Below, one piece after another: positions 39,514 through 50,139 of a stretch of DNA of 64,000 nucleotides. Origin of the DNA: Sipunculus nudus (lineage: Eukaryota; Annelida; Sipuncula; Golfingiida; Sipunculidae); contig CM049309.1 of the NCBI GenBank assembly GCA_026874595.1, positions 49,884,079-49,948,078 of the forward strand, read 5' to 3'. The notes under the pieces were generated by a model, which saw nothing but the letters and a program-made list of their open reading frames with translations, was not told the DNA's origin and did not search any database. Position 1 is the stretch's first letter; the number at the start of each line of letters is the position of its first letter. The position numbers and the translations under genes are program-made.

Positions 39514-40219
39514 AATATGATATATATATATATATAATTATATACACGCGCCCACGATTTACTCACTGTTTTTTTTTCATATACTTGGTGTTCCTAATGG
39601 GAGAACACATTATAATATATGTAGACCTAGTCCTCATTGGTACACACACGTTTAGTATGTATATTCTTAAAACGAAGTTAAGTGATTTTTATGTTTACCG
39701 GTTAGCTCATTGCAGTTAACAAATATTTACATTTCAGGAACAGAGTTTGATGTCATCGTCAACTGCACAGGTATTGGATCACATGATCTCTTGCGGGATG
39801 GAGCACTGATGCCTGTCAGGGGTCAAATTTTACGAGTACGTATATTACATAGCCCAATTATCCGATTGCCAAATGAGTCGGGTTGTCACGCTGCTACACA
39901 CACATACACACACATATATATACACAGATATATGTATACATATATGTGTGTGTACATTAATGTTTGATGATTGAAAGAAAACAGTCTTTGGGCGATTCTT
40001 CATGATTATTTTTATTTAGTACATGTATATATTTCTATGATATCTACTCTTAATTCTGATTTCACGTAACTTTGATTCATGCTATCGTTGTAATCCTACA
40101 CGTTTTGAGGTGTATCTCCGGTTTGTATATTATACAGCTGGCATATATATCGAGCTGAAAGGTTGATGAAACTTGTCCGCTGCCGAATATTTTTTTTCTA
40201 GATTATGCCACTTGTTTGC

Positions 40220-40293
<74 letters not shown>

Positions 40294-40868
40294 TAAATAT
40301 TATGTTATGTAATATCAAACTTATGTTGAAAACATGTAAAATACATTTACACTTCTCTGTAAAAGTTATTTTTTATAAGAAAAATTGAATTTGTTGATGA
40401 TGAAGATAAACCACATATATACCTTGAACGATAGGTAAGTATTGGTTATAGCCCAAGAAATGTTATGCAAGCCGAGCCGTTTAGGCGAGCCTGCCATGAT
40501 TGACACGAGCCAAGCAAATCTCATCGCTTGCATTAGATTTCATTTGGCTATAACTGATTTGTGCCACATGCTCCGCCTCCTTGGTCGAAGGTCACGCGTG
40601 TCATTTTTTTGGCAGCGCACCAGTTCTTTGCCATATTTGCATGGTCACTTTTCATGTCTCTGTGATGCAAGCAGTTTTGAACGTACAGTTAGAACAAAGA
40701 AAAATCGCCGCATGTGGGACAATTGAATATTTTATTATATATGATTAAATATATATATGGTACTGAAATTGAAATTATAATTGAAATTGTCCCTTGACAC
40801 TTGTGATAATCATTTCATAACTTTCATTTAATTTTTGACAGTGTTGTTATATATCGGAGGTTGCCGAA

Positions 40869-40905
<37 letters not shown>

Positions 40906-43755
40906 ATTATTATTATTATCATTATAATTATTAATGATTTTTAGATTGAGGCCCCGTGGATAAAGCATTTCGTGATTGCCGACGGTAAAGATGCCTATGT
41001 TTTGCCTCAGTGAGTATATATTGATAAGAAAGTATTCTATCCTACTCTATAAAATTTGTTGTTAGGGGCGTGGTTACTGGCAGAGCGTTTCTCCGGCTTC
41101 TAGATGCACAACATGTCTAGAAATCTACACTGATACGGGCATAGGGCGCACGTTTTGTTCTGCCAATTACTCTGCCGTATACAGATGTAATATCCCTTCA
41201 AAGTACCTGTGCCTCTTCTTGACCATCAACTCTTGTTTTCATTGGTTATTTATTAGCAGTTTCATCATCAACATCTGCCGTGAAATATAATACTAAAGTT
41301 TACCTATACCAGAACGACAAAGTCGTTACCCTAAAAAAATCGGGTATATCTTCGTAAAACTTAATTAAACAAACTAAATATATAGATTCATAGCATTGCA
41401 TCCAAAAAATGTGTTTCAGTCGTGTTATTTCCTACCGCGACTAAACTATATTTACCTTCGAGCGTACAGATTTTTCTTTTAGACAACAGACAAAGACTTC
41501 ATTGTTAAGTCTTTCATATAACACAGATAAATTAATCAGGACGAAAAGACCAAGACGTTATTTTCGTTCATTCTCAACACTGCAACCAACACATTCGATC
41601 TATTGGCTCCTTTTCATGTCGTTTCAACAATTATATCCGGTTATTCTGTACAGATAAATGACAAAACTGTGATTATTTCACCAATGCACGGTCTGTATTT
41701 TGCTCAAAAGGATGCTCATGTATTCAAAATTCTACAGTTTTACTCTCAGCTGTCAGAAAAAGCAAAGTATAAAAGTCGGTGATATCGAAGTATATACAGA
41801 TGAAATTTAAAAGTCATTGTTATTAAGCACTACCGAGCCGCGGGCGTTTTCATTTCAAGTAGAAGGCATTCGGGCAAATGGACTCCTGCTCATTAAACTG
41901 GCGACCATAAGGCAACAATTGAAACAAACCTTTTTTTCGTGGGTCTCGGTAATGGGCCCAATCAGCGCTCCTGTATCGATTTGTTTCGATCATTCCTGCA
42001 ATCTGGAAAAATGCTAGCTTAACTAATTATATGTACATCTGTGAGTGAAACACGGCCGTTGGGCACGACCCTCCCATTAAGCCTGCGGAGCGTTCACCCT
42101 GGGTGGGGGCCGACCGTGAGAAACCTCACCGCCTCGGCTGAGGTTCGAACTCAAGATCATCCGGCTTTGAGTCCTGCGCTCTACCCCTGAGCCACAGAAG
42201 CCGGTAATTGATCATTTGTTAGTTATAGAGTCCTTTTAACTGTTTATTTTTTAGGTGGGGGTTTACAAGTAATTTTGGTTTTTCTTTTCAGGGCGACTAG
42301 TATCGTTGTGGGAGGGACAGGAGATAAAGGAGTTTGGTCCACGCAGGTCGACTCGAAGACGTCAGCAGGAATAATTGAGCGATGCGGTAAACTAATCCCC
42401 AGCCTAAAGGTAGGCATTACAGTATTTTTTGGAAAGTTCACGTGGCTGTTATCTATCAAAACCTTGAAGTCTGGACCTCTATTGGACAACTTTACAAATA
42501 AATTCTGATATTATACTGGTTTTTACCTGAGAGATTCGTTTCTGCAGCCAAACAAGGCTAAGTAAATCTTGGCTTGTGTATCTCATGTTTGCACAAACCT
42601 GATCCGAATGCACTGAAGCCAAAATTATAGCCTCCGCCCACCCTAAGCAGTCCCAAAACAAACGTTTCGGCACCATGTCTTTGAAAGACCACATGTTTGT
42701 TTTAGATCATGCGAAACATACATCAAAACATATAAAATGATTATTCCACCAGGCAATATTGCTAGACACCACTACGGCTAACCAAACTATTCACCACTAA
42801 TTTGAATAAATAGGACCATGTGATCTGCAGGGGTGTAGAAACTGAAACAAATTAGAACAGTAAAGCAGACTTTGAACAGCGGAAACCGCCTTTCGCAGCA
42901 CTCCCTAACAGACTTTGAACGCAGGCCCTCTGAAGCGACCGTATTTATACCCAGGGTTCGACTTTGCCCTAAATTGCGGGGAGGCACCACGGAATTCATG
43001 GACTGGTCAGGAGAATCATCATTTCCCTCGTGATATGCATCTAATTTATTCATACTTAACACAAGCACGCTTGGACGTGTTGTACAAAACGCCATGTGCA
43101 TCTGCTAAATGATCATTTGACTATAGGAATCTTTCATCATTTTATTAGCAATGCCATCAAATATTTCGCCTTGCTTTTGCAAAAGTTCCTTGACGACTTT
43201 CATCTGGGAAACAAATGAGTGATAACCACTCTATTTTTTTTATAATTATCTGACCAAAAGAACCATCGCAAAGAATATCTGCTAAGTTTACAGGTCTATG
43301 AAATTATTTCTGGTTTAAAAAGTGCAGGCCCGCGGAACCTCCCGAGTTAAAACCACCAACCTACATAATTGTCCTGATTTACATTGATGTTTCTATATAT
43401 AAAATGATATCCATCACCCAGATTTCAGCGATATTTTCACTGCGGGCTTGAACTATTTAATCGCCAGGGTGATTCACGATTCTGCATCGTCGGACATGTG
43501 GTTTGTATATATGTAATCCGTCGCAATGTCCGGCCATTCGTCTTGTTCTCTGCGGAATCTGGTTAGATTAGTTTCAGCGTATATATTGGGACATTTCCGC
43601 CGTTTCTAACGTTGGTCGTAATATTTTCCGCCGTCAGTTACTGTTTAATATATAACCTTGTTAGGAACAGCAGCAACAGGCCCGCATGGCATGTCGGATT
43701 TACGTAAAACCTGGCATAATCGTGCATATTTCATGAAACCTACCACATAAGCCTG

Positions 43756-43797
<42 letters not shown>

Positions 43798-45086
43798 GTG
43801 CGGTGTTTCCAGCTAGCGTGACTGGAAGATAATTTATAAATGTGTCTGTTTCTGAGAAATATTTGATGTCTTTCGGCCACATATTTCTCATTATTTCATA
43901 AACTTCTTAAGAAAAAGTTGAACGGAAGTTGAGTTGAAAACTATACATTTTCTGTTATTCCTGGGCTTATGATCGGTAAATTTTAAGATCATCATCTTCA
44001 GAAAGGCTGGCTCTGGCACTGATCATGCGGAGACGATGGACAGGAATGCTGACCTCTTAGATGAAAACGGAAACGTTTTTATTAACCTCATTTATTTAGA
44101 TCAAGTGTATTTAAGAATGATGACATAAGAAATATTTTTTCTTGTAGGAAGCAAAGATTATAGGAGAATGGGCCGGTCTACGACCGAGCAGGACCTGCGT
44201 CCGATTGGAACGTGAACGCAGGCGCATGCCCGCTCTCTCCAAAACGCTACAGGTAGGCCCAGGGGACAAGAAAACTCAACATCTCGTAGCTTTTGCTCGG
44301 ATCAAACTTACACATGGTAAACATGAGCATAAATATCGTACGTATTATACGTATTTTCAGTGTCGTTTGGCCATTGATTAACGAAATGGGAATCCATTAT
44401 CTGTGTAAAGGAAACAATTAAGGTTGATTATTTCTTTCATAAAATAGCAATTAATGGAAAACTGTTACAGGTATATTTCTGTAGTTTCGCAATTTAAATG
44501 ACATCTGATATCACTTTTTGTTACTTTGGACGTTTTATATATATACATTGTATTAAATATTCAGAACATACTTTTGAAACAAACAGGAAATTCCAGCACT
44601 TATTTCCCGTGTAAATTTGAAAACGATTCAATTAAAAAAAATATCCTCAGTATAAACAGCTTACTAAAATCATGTGTAAGTGCAGTAGGACCCTTAATTT
44701 TGGAACTGTGTTCATTTTATATATACATTATATCTAATATTCAGAACATAATTAGGAAATAAATAGGAAACTCAAGAACTTGTTTACCGTGTAAAGTAGA
44801 AAACGATTCAATTAAAAATATATATATATTCTCAAGAGCAAAGGCGTTATAAAATCTTATGTAAGTGAAGTAGAACCCATAATTGTTCATCTGTAATACA
44901 GTAAAATTGTTATCTAACCCGTAGTTATTCTGTTTTTTTTTCACCATGCAGGTGGTGCATAACTACGGTCACGGTGGGGCTGGTGTGACGCTTCACTGGG
45001 GGTGCGCGCGGGAAGCGGCACAGCTGGTTGTTGAAGCTTTAAGGGAGGATGGGAAACTGACCCAACAGCCTTTGAGCAAGTTGTAA
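30607..45086 (+). CDS. DDO: D-amino-acid / D-aspartate oxidase, 10-exon gene (span)
   Basis: FAD enzyme that oxidatively deaminates D-amino acids to 2-oxo acids, ammonia and H2O2. Ten exons join with matching phases into 346 codons, against about 340-347 in known family members. Visible features: N-terminal G-A-G-V-V-G Rossmann motif (residues 13-18), V-N-C-T-G near 181-185, V-R-G-Q near 200-203, G-G-T near 235, G-L-R-P near 277-280, and the C-terminal family signature H-N-Y-G-H-G-G (from 305). The last three residues are SKL, a PTS1 signal, so the enzyme should act in peroxisomes. The short loop after A-P-W (about 210) is D-aspartate-oxidase-like, while the C-terminal third reads more like D-amino-acid oxidase, so substrate choice is not settled. 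The whole open interval is the gene span, mostly intron. Confidence 0.9.
31200..31620 (+). repeat. duplicated blocks d/e
   Basis: Matches 54070-54990 in two parts: ccaccatcaaaacctcactg with aatggccatg; then gtccggatcatgtaggcctt, gagctgtctt-ctggtcagcctg, aaaagatgtccgacttc-type text and tttatcaaatctcagaatta. The other copy has about 500 bp of extra sequence between the parts. Confidence 0.8.
31621..31800. repeat. family X end fragment
   Basis: Begins tagctcagctgactgtaagt. The same junction with block e is seen at 55010-55080, so the insertion predates the duplication. Confidence 0.65.
32159..32542. mobile_element. 384-bp MITE with ~40-bp inverted ends
   Basis: The left end ccgtgttatctcttgta followed by tatgacaaggtaggcaa is matched in inverse by ttgcctaccttgtcata and acaagtgataacacgg on the right. 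There is no coding content. The target duplication was not resolved. Confidence 0.8.
33186..34065. mobile_element. non-autonomous Tigger/pogo-type element
   Basis: The left end cagtgaaccttcgttgtgtc and the right end gacacaacgaaattttactg are inverted and flanked by TA on both sides (33184-33185, 34066-34067). Repeated tgtgtcgaa motifs lie inside both ends. The interior shares text with 27595-28996 but has no usable transposase frame. Confidence 0.88.
34323..34386. repeat. (GA)n microsatellite
   Basis: GA tract with two interruptions. The same tract occurs at the matching place in the third unit (58272-58330). Confidence 0.95.
34560..35040 (+). repeat. oxidase intron-1 block, copy B
   Basis: The version of the intron block that is followed by a real exon 2. 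It shows what lies downstream in an intact unit and where copies A and C break. Confidence 0.85.
35159..35273 (+). CDS. DDO: oxidase exon 2
   Basis: First base completes Arg68, then 38 codons beginning [10 protein letters not shown] and including EAGDTG, the conserved helix-turn after the FAD segment. Acceptor TTTAACAG, donor CCG|GTAAAT, phase 0. Confidence 0.88.
35466..36736 (-). repeat. family X element in intron 2
   Basis: Bounded by aagctcagctgactgtaagt on the left and gcagctgagc with ccaatgggtccctag on the right, the same ends as at 6840-8032 but reversed. The interior carries tandem units with AGGTCAAAGGTCA-type motifs at 36124, 36269 and 36413, spaced about 144 bp. Confidence 0.75.
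36898..37258. mobile_element. 361-bp TA-flanked MITE in intron 2
   Basis: The ends ctgtggttggcttcatattc and its imperfect inverse (gaacaaaaaggcgaccacag) share a cgcgag sub-terminal motif and are flanked by TA on both sides. There is no coding content. The right end lies 80 bp before exon 3. Confidence 0.82.
37339..37415 (+). CDS. DDO: oxidase exon 3
   Basis: 77 bases: 25 codons starting [12 protein letters not shown] plus two bases. W-x-D-x-V-L-G-F-R is typical of the family between the FAD segment and the active-site sheet. Acceptor TTTGTAAG, donor AG|GTAACT, phase 2. Confidence 0.88.
37750..37815 (+). CDS. DDO: oxidase exon 4
   Basis: 66 bases. The first base completes Ser132. It then encodes [19 protein letters not shown], matching the family's K-Y-L-x-W-L region. 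Acceptor TTTATTCAG, donor AA|GTGAGT, phase 2. Confidence 0.88.
38342..38400 (+). CDS. DDO: oxidase exon 5
   Basis: 59 bases encoding [19 protein letters not shown], the strand-helix before the second nucleotide-binding strand. Acceptor CTGCAG, donor G|GTAGGG, phase 1. Confidence 0.82.
39083..39132. repeat. (TA)n microsatellite
   Basis: Pure TA tract in intron 5. Further TA tracts lie at 39357-39370 and 39466-39537. Confidence 0.95.
39738..39835 (+). CDS. DDO: oxidase exon 6
   Basis: 98 bases. Two bases complete Gly174, then 32 codons including [12 protein letters not shown] and MPVRGQILR, both family hallmarks (FAD pyrophosphate and isoalloxazine contacts). Acceptor CATTTCAG, donor CGA|GTACGT, phase 0. 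Confidence 0.92.
39896..40289. repeat. CA/TA tracts in intron 6
   Basis: CA/TA-rich stretch at 39896-39953 and a pure TA tract at 40221-40289, both downstream of exon 6. The frames crossing them are artefacts. Confidence 0.9.
40866..40925. repeat. (ATT)n microsatellite next to exon 7
   Basis: ATT tract ending about 20 bases before exon 7. It therefore forms part of that intron's pyrimidine-poor 3' end. Confidence 0.92.
40945..41009 (+). CDS. DDO: oxidase exon 7
   Basis: 65 bases encoding [21 protein letters not shown] plus two bases. The loop between the A-P-W and V-L-P segments is short, as in D-aspartate oxidases, and lacks the longer tyrosine-bearing lid of vertebrate D-amino-acid oxidases. 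Acceptor TTTTTAG, donor CA|GTGAGT, phase 2. Confidence 0.9.
42048..42204 (-). repeat. tRNA-derived SINE in intron 7
   Basis: On the minus strand it begins CCGGCTTCTG and has an A-box-like TGGCTCAGGGGTAGAGC (42178-42194) and a B box GTTCGAACC (42142-42150), so it has an internal Pol III promoter. No clean cloverleaf is kept through to a 3' end, and a non-tRNA tail follows. A relative lies at 56420-56535. Confidence 0.8.
42292..42409 (+). CDS. DDO: oxidase exon 8
   Basis: 118 bases. One base completes Gln228, then 39 codons including [12 protein letters not shown] and [13 protein letters not shown], the family's G-G-T strand and the following helix. Acceptor CTTTTCAG, donor AAG|GTAGGC, phase 0. 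Confidence 0.92.
43758..43794. repeat. (TA)n microsatellite in intron 8
   Basis: Pure TA tract. Confidence 0.95.
44148..44252 (+). CDS. DDO: oxidase exon 9
   Basis: 35 codons: [15 protein letters not shown], then VRLERE. The Arg of G-L-R-P is the expected substrate-carboxylate ligand in the family. Acceptor TTCTTGTAG, donor CAG|GTAGGC, phase 0. Confidence 0.92.
44525..44885 (+). repeat. ~180-bp direct duplication in intron 9
   Basis: A ttttatatatacatt, attcagaacata, aacgattcaattaaaaa and gtaagtg-agtag series occurs twice at about 180-bp spacing, just before exon 10. Confidence 0.82.
44952..45086 (+). CDS. DDO: oxidase exon 10 (C terminus, PTS1)
   Basis: 44 codons and TAA. Begins [19 protein letters not shown], which fits the complete C-terminal DAO family signature, and ends QQPLSKL. 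SKL is the canonical peroxisomal targeting tripeptide. Acceptor CACCATGCAG. No clear AATAAA was found close downstream. Confidence 0.93.
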   Translation: MVHNYGHGGAGVTLHWGCAREAAQLVVEALREDGKLTQQPLSKL

Positions 45087-45955
45087 GCATGGATGGTTTC
45101 ATGACATCTTGGGTACAACTTGGTTGCACCATCTGGTTCCAACAGGTGTAACAGCAATAGTATTGCAGCCGAATATTTTGAACTGTTATCGTGGTTTATG
45201 GGCCATTCCAGCAAGGAAAAAAAAAAACAAAAAAAAAAACAATTGGAACGAGACAGCAGAATTGATTAACCATGAGAGCAAATTATATAAAGGCTGATAG
45301 TCGATCAAGAGACTATATAAGCAAATATTTATTTTAATAATAATATTATCCAATATATACTGTGCATTTCCGATTAATTTAGAAAGGCAGTTATTGGATT
45401 TTTAAATTTTTTGTCAACCTCTCTTGGGCTATTAAACAGAGTTCCCCGCTTATGGCCATGGTATAATATATATTTGCCAGGTCATTGCTAAAGATTAATT
45501 TTATAAATCATAACAGATCTAAGTTACTAGTAAATTAAGGAGTCGCATTTTAAAATTATTTAAAAATGTACAAGAATTTGTATTGATATTTTTCAGTGTT
45601 TGTAAAAAATTAGGGTTTAAGCAAAAAGCTCAACCCAGTGGCTTTTTCTGGATAAACCATTATTTATTATTATTGTGAAAACAATTTACATGTCATATTC
45701 GTGATAAAAAATTAAAACTAATGTCATGAAAGTTCATGTCCAAACTCATGTTTATATATAGTGTTTACGCAAATTATTGAAGCAACTATGAAAAGTCTAC
45801 GCCCTTAAATTATTACTATTAATATTATTTTCTTAAAATATAGTGGTGTCGCACCTATTGTACATTTGTACCTCTAAACTTTAGACTAAAGGTCCTATTT
45901 TATTATATATTCAGCCACATGTGCTCACAACATGTGTCTTGACATGTTTGTTCCA
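45087..45955. other. 3' flank of oxidase gene, AT-rich
   Basis: Presumably the 3' UTR followed by intergenic DNA. No other gene seen. Confidence 0.4.
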
Positions 45956-45960
45956 CCTAC

Positions 45961-46248
45961 CTTGGCCATTTTCCATCGGGAGACATCGCCCGGTATTTCA
46001 ACTCTTTCACCCACCCGCTGACCACGTAGTTGTACGCCCCATTATCTTGTAGGCCTTCATTTGTTTCAAAGTGTATCCGCTCCGGGTACAGACCAGGTAA
46101 TTGACACGTACAACAAAGCCTGCAAACCGCTCGGATCGGTCGCTAACTCCCCCGCCTCAATCGCCTCATATGGGCAGTCCCTTCTATAAGCTTTAATTAT
46201 CAGTATACCGTTGCTGTTCGAGGTTGTACTAAGTGGATTTGTTGCCAT
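45961..46248 (-). other. possible minus-strand exon(s), product unknown
   Basis: GC-richer island. On the minus strand a 60-codon frame starts MATNPLSTTSNSNG (46248-46066). In a different frame, 159 bases from 46119 to 45961 stay open between a TTTGCAG acceptor-like and an AAG|GTAGGT donor-like site, reading through GLYPERIHFETNEGLQ and NYVVSGWVKELKYRAMSPDG. The second reading looks more protein-like. No family is recognised and no partner exon was found. Confidence 0.28.
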
Positions 46249-46404
46249 TATCGTACTTTACATAATTTTTTTTTCAATGTTTTGCCGCCCGCTTGCATGT
46301 GCACTTGTTTATAAATAAGTAAGACCTTGACCCACAAAACGGCCGCCATGGGGATATCCCGGGAATTCCGTGACGTCAGAGAAAACTATATATACTTCTT
46401 TTAC

Positions 46405-47080
46405 ATGCGTTATATTGGGATCTCCCTGATAGATCGCTAATAAACAGCTTTCCTCGAGGTACCAATCTCCCTTAACGAGGACCACCAATAAATATTTCTT
46501 TCTAAGTTCTCAGTGTTATTTCCTCGTCTAACCATTTATATGAGCTTTATAATTTTGGATATCACCTGTTTCAGTGGCCGTAATGAATCACAAAATGTTC
46601 GACTCTAGAATTATCTTGAATGATCCAATCAAAAAGTATTGAAATTGAGGCAAAATTACTGTCATCACCAGAATACATATTCCCGCATATAAAGTGTTTG
46701 CCAATGATTATTAGAAATTGTTTATATAATAAGTGGGAGCTTCAAGGTCCTCTATTGTCATGCGCAGTGCAATTGCCCTTGATTGGGGCGCGTCAGGGGG
46801 CTTCTGTCTGTAGCCTCCTTGTCTTCGGTGCATTATTTCCCTCACATTGCCTCAGCAAACAATGTTGATATCAGTAATATTCCCCGTATATCGCTCAAAT
46901 GTATGCACCGGTTTTGATGGGAGCCCTGACATGTACATACATTTCTTATCCATTCGATCATATGGCAAAATATTTGTCTTTTTGAAAGTTTAACAGCCAA
47001 AATAATTAGGTGAAATGAGCAAACGGGTAATATGAGCCACCTCAATTCTCGCAAGATTAACTGTTGTGCTGACACCTTGT
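46405..47080 (+). repeat. compact copy of paralogous blocks g-h-i-j
   Basis: Contains the four blocks found at 13340, 14320, 16190 and 18750 in the same order, but in about 0.7 kb instead of 5.6 kb. It lacks the MITE, the 69-bp duplication and the inverted-repeat arm. It therefore looks closer to the pre-insertion state. Confidence 0.8.
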
Positions 47081-47301
47081 GAGTGATGTTTTAACGCTGA
47101 GATCCCAGTAGTTTGCACATGCTATTTTGCACAAAATAAGACAAAATTTCTGCAATATACCCCGTTGGTAATGATTTGATAGCTGTTAAGTGTTACCTGA
47201 GGAAACATAAGCTATTAACATTGTGAAACCGCATTTGTTGCTTGATATCTTGTCTTGATGTGTGATGAGCGATAATACAGGGCGATACATTTTTCCCCGC
47301 C

Positions 47302-47386
47302 GTGAAACCGTTAAACCAGCACAGACCATAAGAATACAATGCCTAAAGATAATTTGTAAATTAATAAGGAATTAGTAAGACGTGTT
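47302..47386 (+). repeat. relic of oxidase intron-1 block, cut by LTR element
   Basis: Text cagaccataagaata-aatgcctaaag and taattaat-aaggaat matches 26827-26885 and 34675-34730. The match stops about 15 bp before the 5' LTR, and no continuation is found after the 3' LTR. Confidence 0.65.
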
Positions 47387-47400
47387 TGGCAAATGAAGTA

Positions 47401-48220
47401 TGTTACAGGTGCTCTTTTTATTGTGTGACACGGGCGTAACTCCTGTTGTGGCACTCGTATCTGACCGCGTATTACATTCTATGTTTAATCCGTACTGGTT
47501 GAACTCTCGTTGTCGTGTTGGCCTTGGGTTTTCACGCCTGGCCGAGGTCACGTGACGAGCCTGGTATGTGGAGATACACAGCGCTGTTTTTCTAGAGAAT
47601 TTCTGGAACGCGTGTTGTGCAAGATCTTATGGACTGTTCGAGAAGTGGAAAATTCTCGGCTTGGGGTGTGAGGGTATATAAAGGGGCTGTGTTTTAGAAC
47701 GGGGGGGGGGGGGGGGACAGAGAGCAAAGAAGATTCCAGCGGACATAGAAGCGTGTGTCAGATTCTAGGACCTTATCCAACTAATGCGGCTATTATAGAT
47801 TTTCAAAGACTTTCTCCTGGATTTTATGCATTTGGACTTCAGTTTACTTTCTGGGTTGTTGCAAGAACTTTCCGCTGGATTGTCATTCTCCGAGATTATA
47901 CATTTAAAGAACTTATCGTGGTGACGGTGTTGGTGTCCAGGTACTGTGCACATTATTTTTCCATATGATTGTATTGACTTGTTGCTATACCGCTGTTTTA
48001 CTGTATAATTGTATTGATTTAGTGTATTGTAATGTTAGGGTTGTTTTAAGAATAAATTATAGTTATTTTTTAACAAAAATCACTGACTTCTTTATTCATT
48101 CCCCTAGACATTTCACGCTGCCTAGTGTTACAGAATCTGATTTTTTTTAATCTCCATTACAAAATTTGTGTTCATCACGCATACGTGATCTGATTATATT
48201 AGGTTCCGTACTATTTAAAT
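47401..48220 (+). repeat. 5' LTR
   Basis: Begins TGTTACAGGTGCTC, identical in style to the sequence after the purine tract at 53286. Contains a TATA box TATATAAAG at 47675-47683, a G run at 47700-47716 and an AATAAA at about 48050. The right boundary is inferred from the primer-binding-like site at 48221 and is not a clean CA end. An alternative end is TGTTACA near 48131. Confidence 0.7.
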
Positions 48221-48239
48221 TGGAGGCTCTCGTCGGGAT
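48221..48239 (+). promoter_or_regulatory. primer-binding-site-like sequence
   Basis: TGGAGGCTCTCGTCGGGAT resembles the tRNA-Pro-type primer-binding sequence of retroelements, with a small insertion/deletion in the middle. It sits directly at the inferred LTR end. Confidence 0.55.
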
Positions 48240-48381
48240 GCTTAATAGGTCTTTAAATTTATAAGGCCTTGACCTGGACATTGTTTTATCATACATTCTT
48301 TACAAGATTACATATTGTTTACAGTACAATGTTTACAGGATTTATCTCAGAGGTTTTTTTTTATTGTTTTGACATCTTAAC

Positions 48382-49559
48382 ATGGCAGATTTCAAACCTG
48401 AGTCATTAGTTTTCGATCCCGACCCTGATCAACTTGAACAGTTGTCAAAAGAACAGTTGTTGCGTTTGGGACAACACTTGGGGCTAAGTGTGAAAAAAGC
48501 TTTGAGAAAGCCTGATATCATTGCCAAAATCATGCAAGATCTTATTAGCAAAGGTTTAATTGAAGAGACTGAAGTTGAAACATAAAAAATGACAACCTTG
48601 CTATGCAATTAGAATTGAAAAAGTTGGAAATGCAACATGAACTAGCATTAAAACAGTTAGAATTAGAAAAAGAGAGGGAAGAACGGTTAGAAAGAGAAAG
48701 ACTAGAGAAAGAAATAGAAAGAGACAGACTAGAAAAGGAAAAAGAAATTGAGTTAAAACAACTGGGGTCAGAAAGACTTAAAGTAGAACGTAGTCTTAGT
48801 GCTGCCCCAACTCACAGTTTTAATGTTACTAAACACATTAGACTTGTCCCATCTTTTAAAAAAAAAAGAGGTTGATAAATATTTCTTACACTTTGAGAAG
48901 GTAGCTGAAAATTTAAAATGGCCTAAGGAAAATTGGACTATGCTGTTACAAAGTGTATTGACTGGCAAGGCCAGAGAAATTTATACAGAGCTTTCAGTAG
49001 AAGCTGCTGCTGACTATGACATGGTAAAACGGTTAATCCTAAAAGGTTATGAATTAGTTCCGGAGGCTTACCGCCAGAAATTCAGAAATTGGGAAAAGCG
49101 CAAAGAACAGACCTACGTCGAATATGGTAGGACAAAAGAGCAGTTGTTTGATCGCTGGTGTAATTCTAAAAATGTTATGAAAGATTATGACAATTTGCGC
49201 CAGTTGATTTTGCTTAAAGAATTTAAGCGCTGCATTAACGCAGATGTTAAACTTTTCTCGATGAGAAAAGTCCTGAAAAACTTGACATTGTTGCTCAATT
49301 AGCTGATGATTATTCATTAACACACAAAATGTCCTTTACAAGCAAATGAAACCAGTCATTCACAAACAGGAATGTAAATCAGTATGGTCAAAAGAAGTTT
49401 AAAGCGCAGTCATCCAGTACTAGTAGTCCTGATAGTTCAGCAAAGTCCATTGCTACAGCTCAGTCCACGTCCACTGTGTCTAAGTCCAACAAAGACAAGA
49501 CATTTTGAAAGAAAATCTGTCATTGCTGCAAGAAGGAAGGTCATCTAATATTTGACTGA
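48382..49559 (+). pseudogene. gag pseudogene with SCAN-like capsid and zinc knuckle
   Basis: Starts MADFKPESLVF (48382) and runs 67 codons to TAA. A Glu/Lys-rich coiled coil follows in another frame (48603-48875), and an A10 run near 48860 shifts the frame again. The capsid part (to 49302) contains a PEAYRQKFRNWEKR segment like vertebrate SCAN domains, which are known to derive from Gmr1-type Gag. A CCHC knuckle at 49518 has its last cysteine position replaced by TGA (49557-49559). Confidence 0.82.
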
Positions 49560-50139
49560 TGGAAACTTGTGAATAAACCAAGTAGCAAACCTTCTGGGTT
49601 TGTTTCAAAATCTATGTATAGCATAGTACAGGAGCCAGGCTCTTTTCATGTAAATTAGGGGCACAACTCCTTTGTCGACTCAAATAAAGAGTTTGTTGCT
49701 ACGGGGCCCAAGTGCCGTCTAAATCCAAAGAAGAATCCGTAGCTTATGGGGAAAAAACCGCAGTTGACTCCTGCGAGGAATTAAATAAGGCTACGTCCTT
49801 TTAAGACTCCTGCGAGAAGTATTCTCTGGATAAGGCGAAGTCCTTTTATTTCTCTTGCGAGAGTATTTCAAATGAGGCCCGGTCTTTTTATGACAAACAG
49901 AAGTTTGTTTCTGCTGAGGAAAATTCCTCTGTTGACTCCCATGAGGAGTTTGATGATAAAAAGGATTTAAATTCTTTAGATGACTCTGAAACAGAGTTTA
50001 TGACTCACACTGTCAATGTCAGTTCTTTGTTTGATGAGGCTGAGGTAGTAGATTCTCCCCTGACTTTTAAAAGGAGTTATTTGAGCCATTCATACATGAT
50101 GGTTTTGTATCACTTTCAAGTGATTTTTTTTCAGATTCT

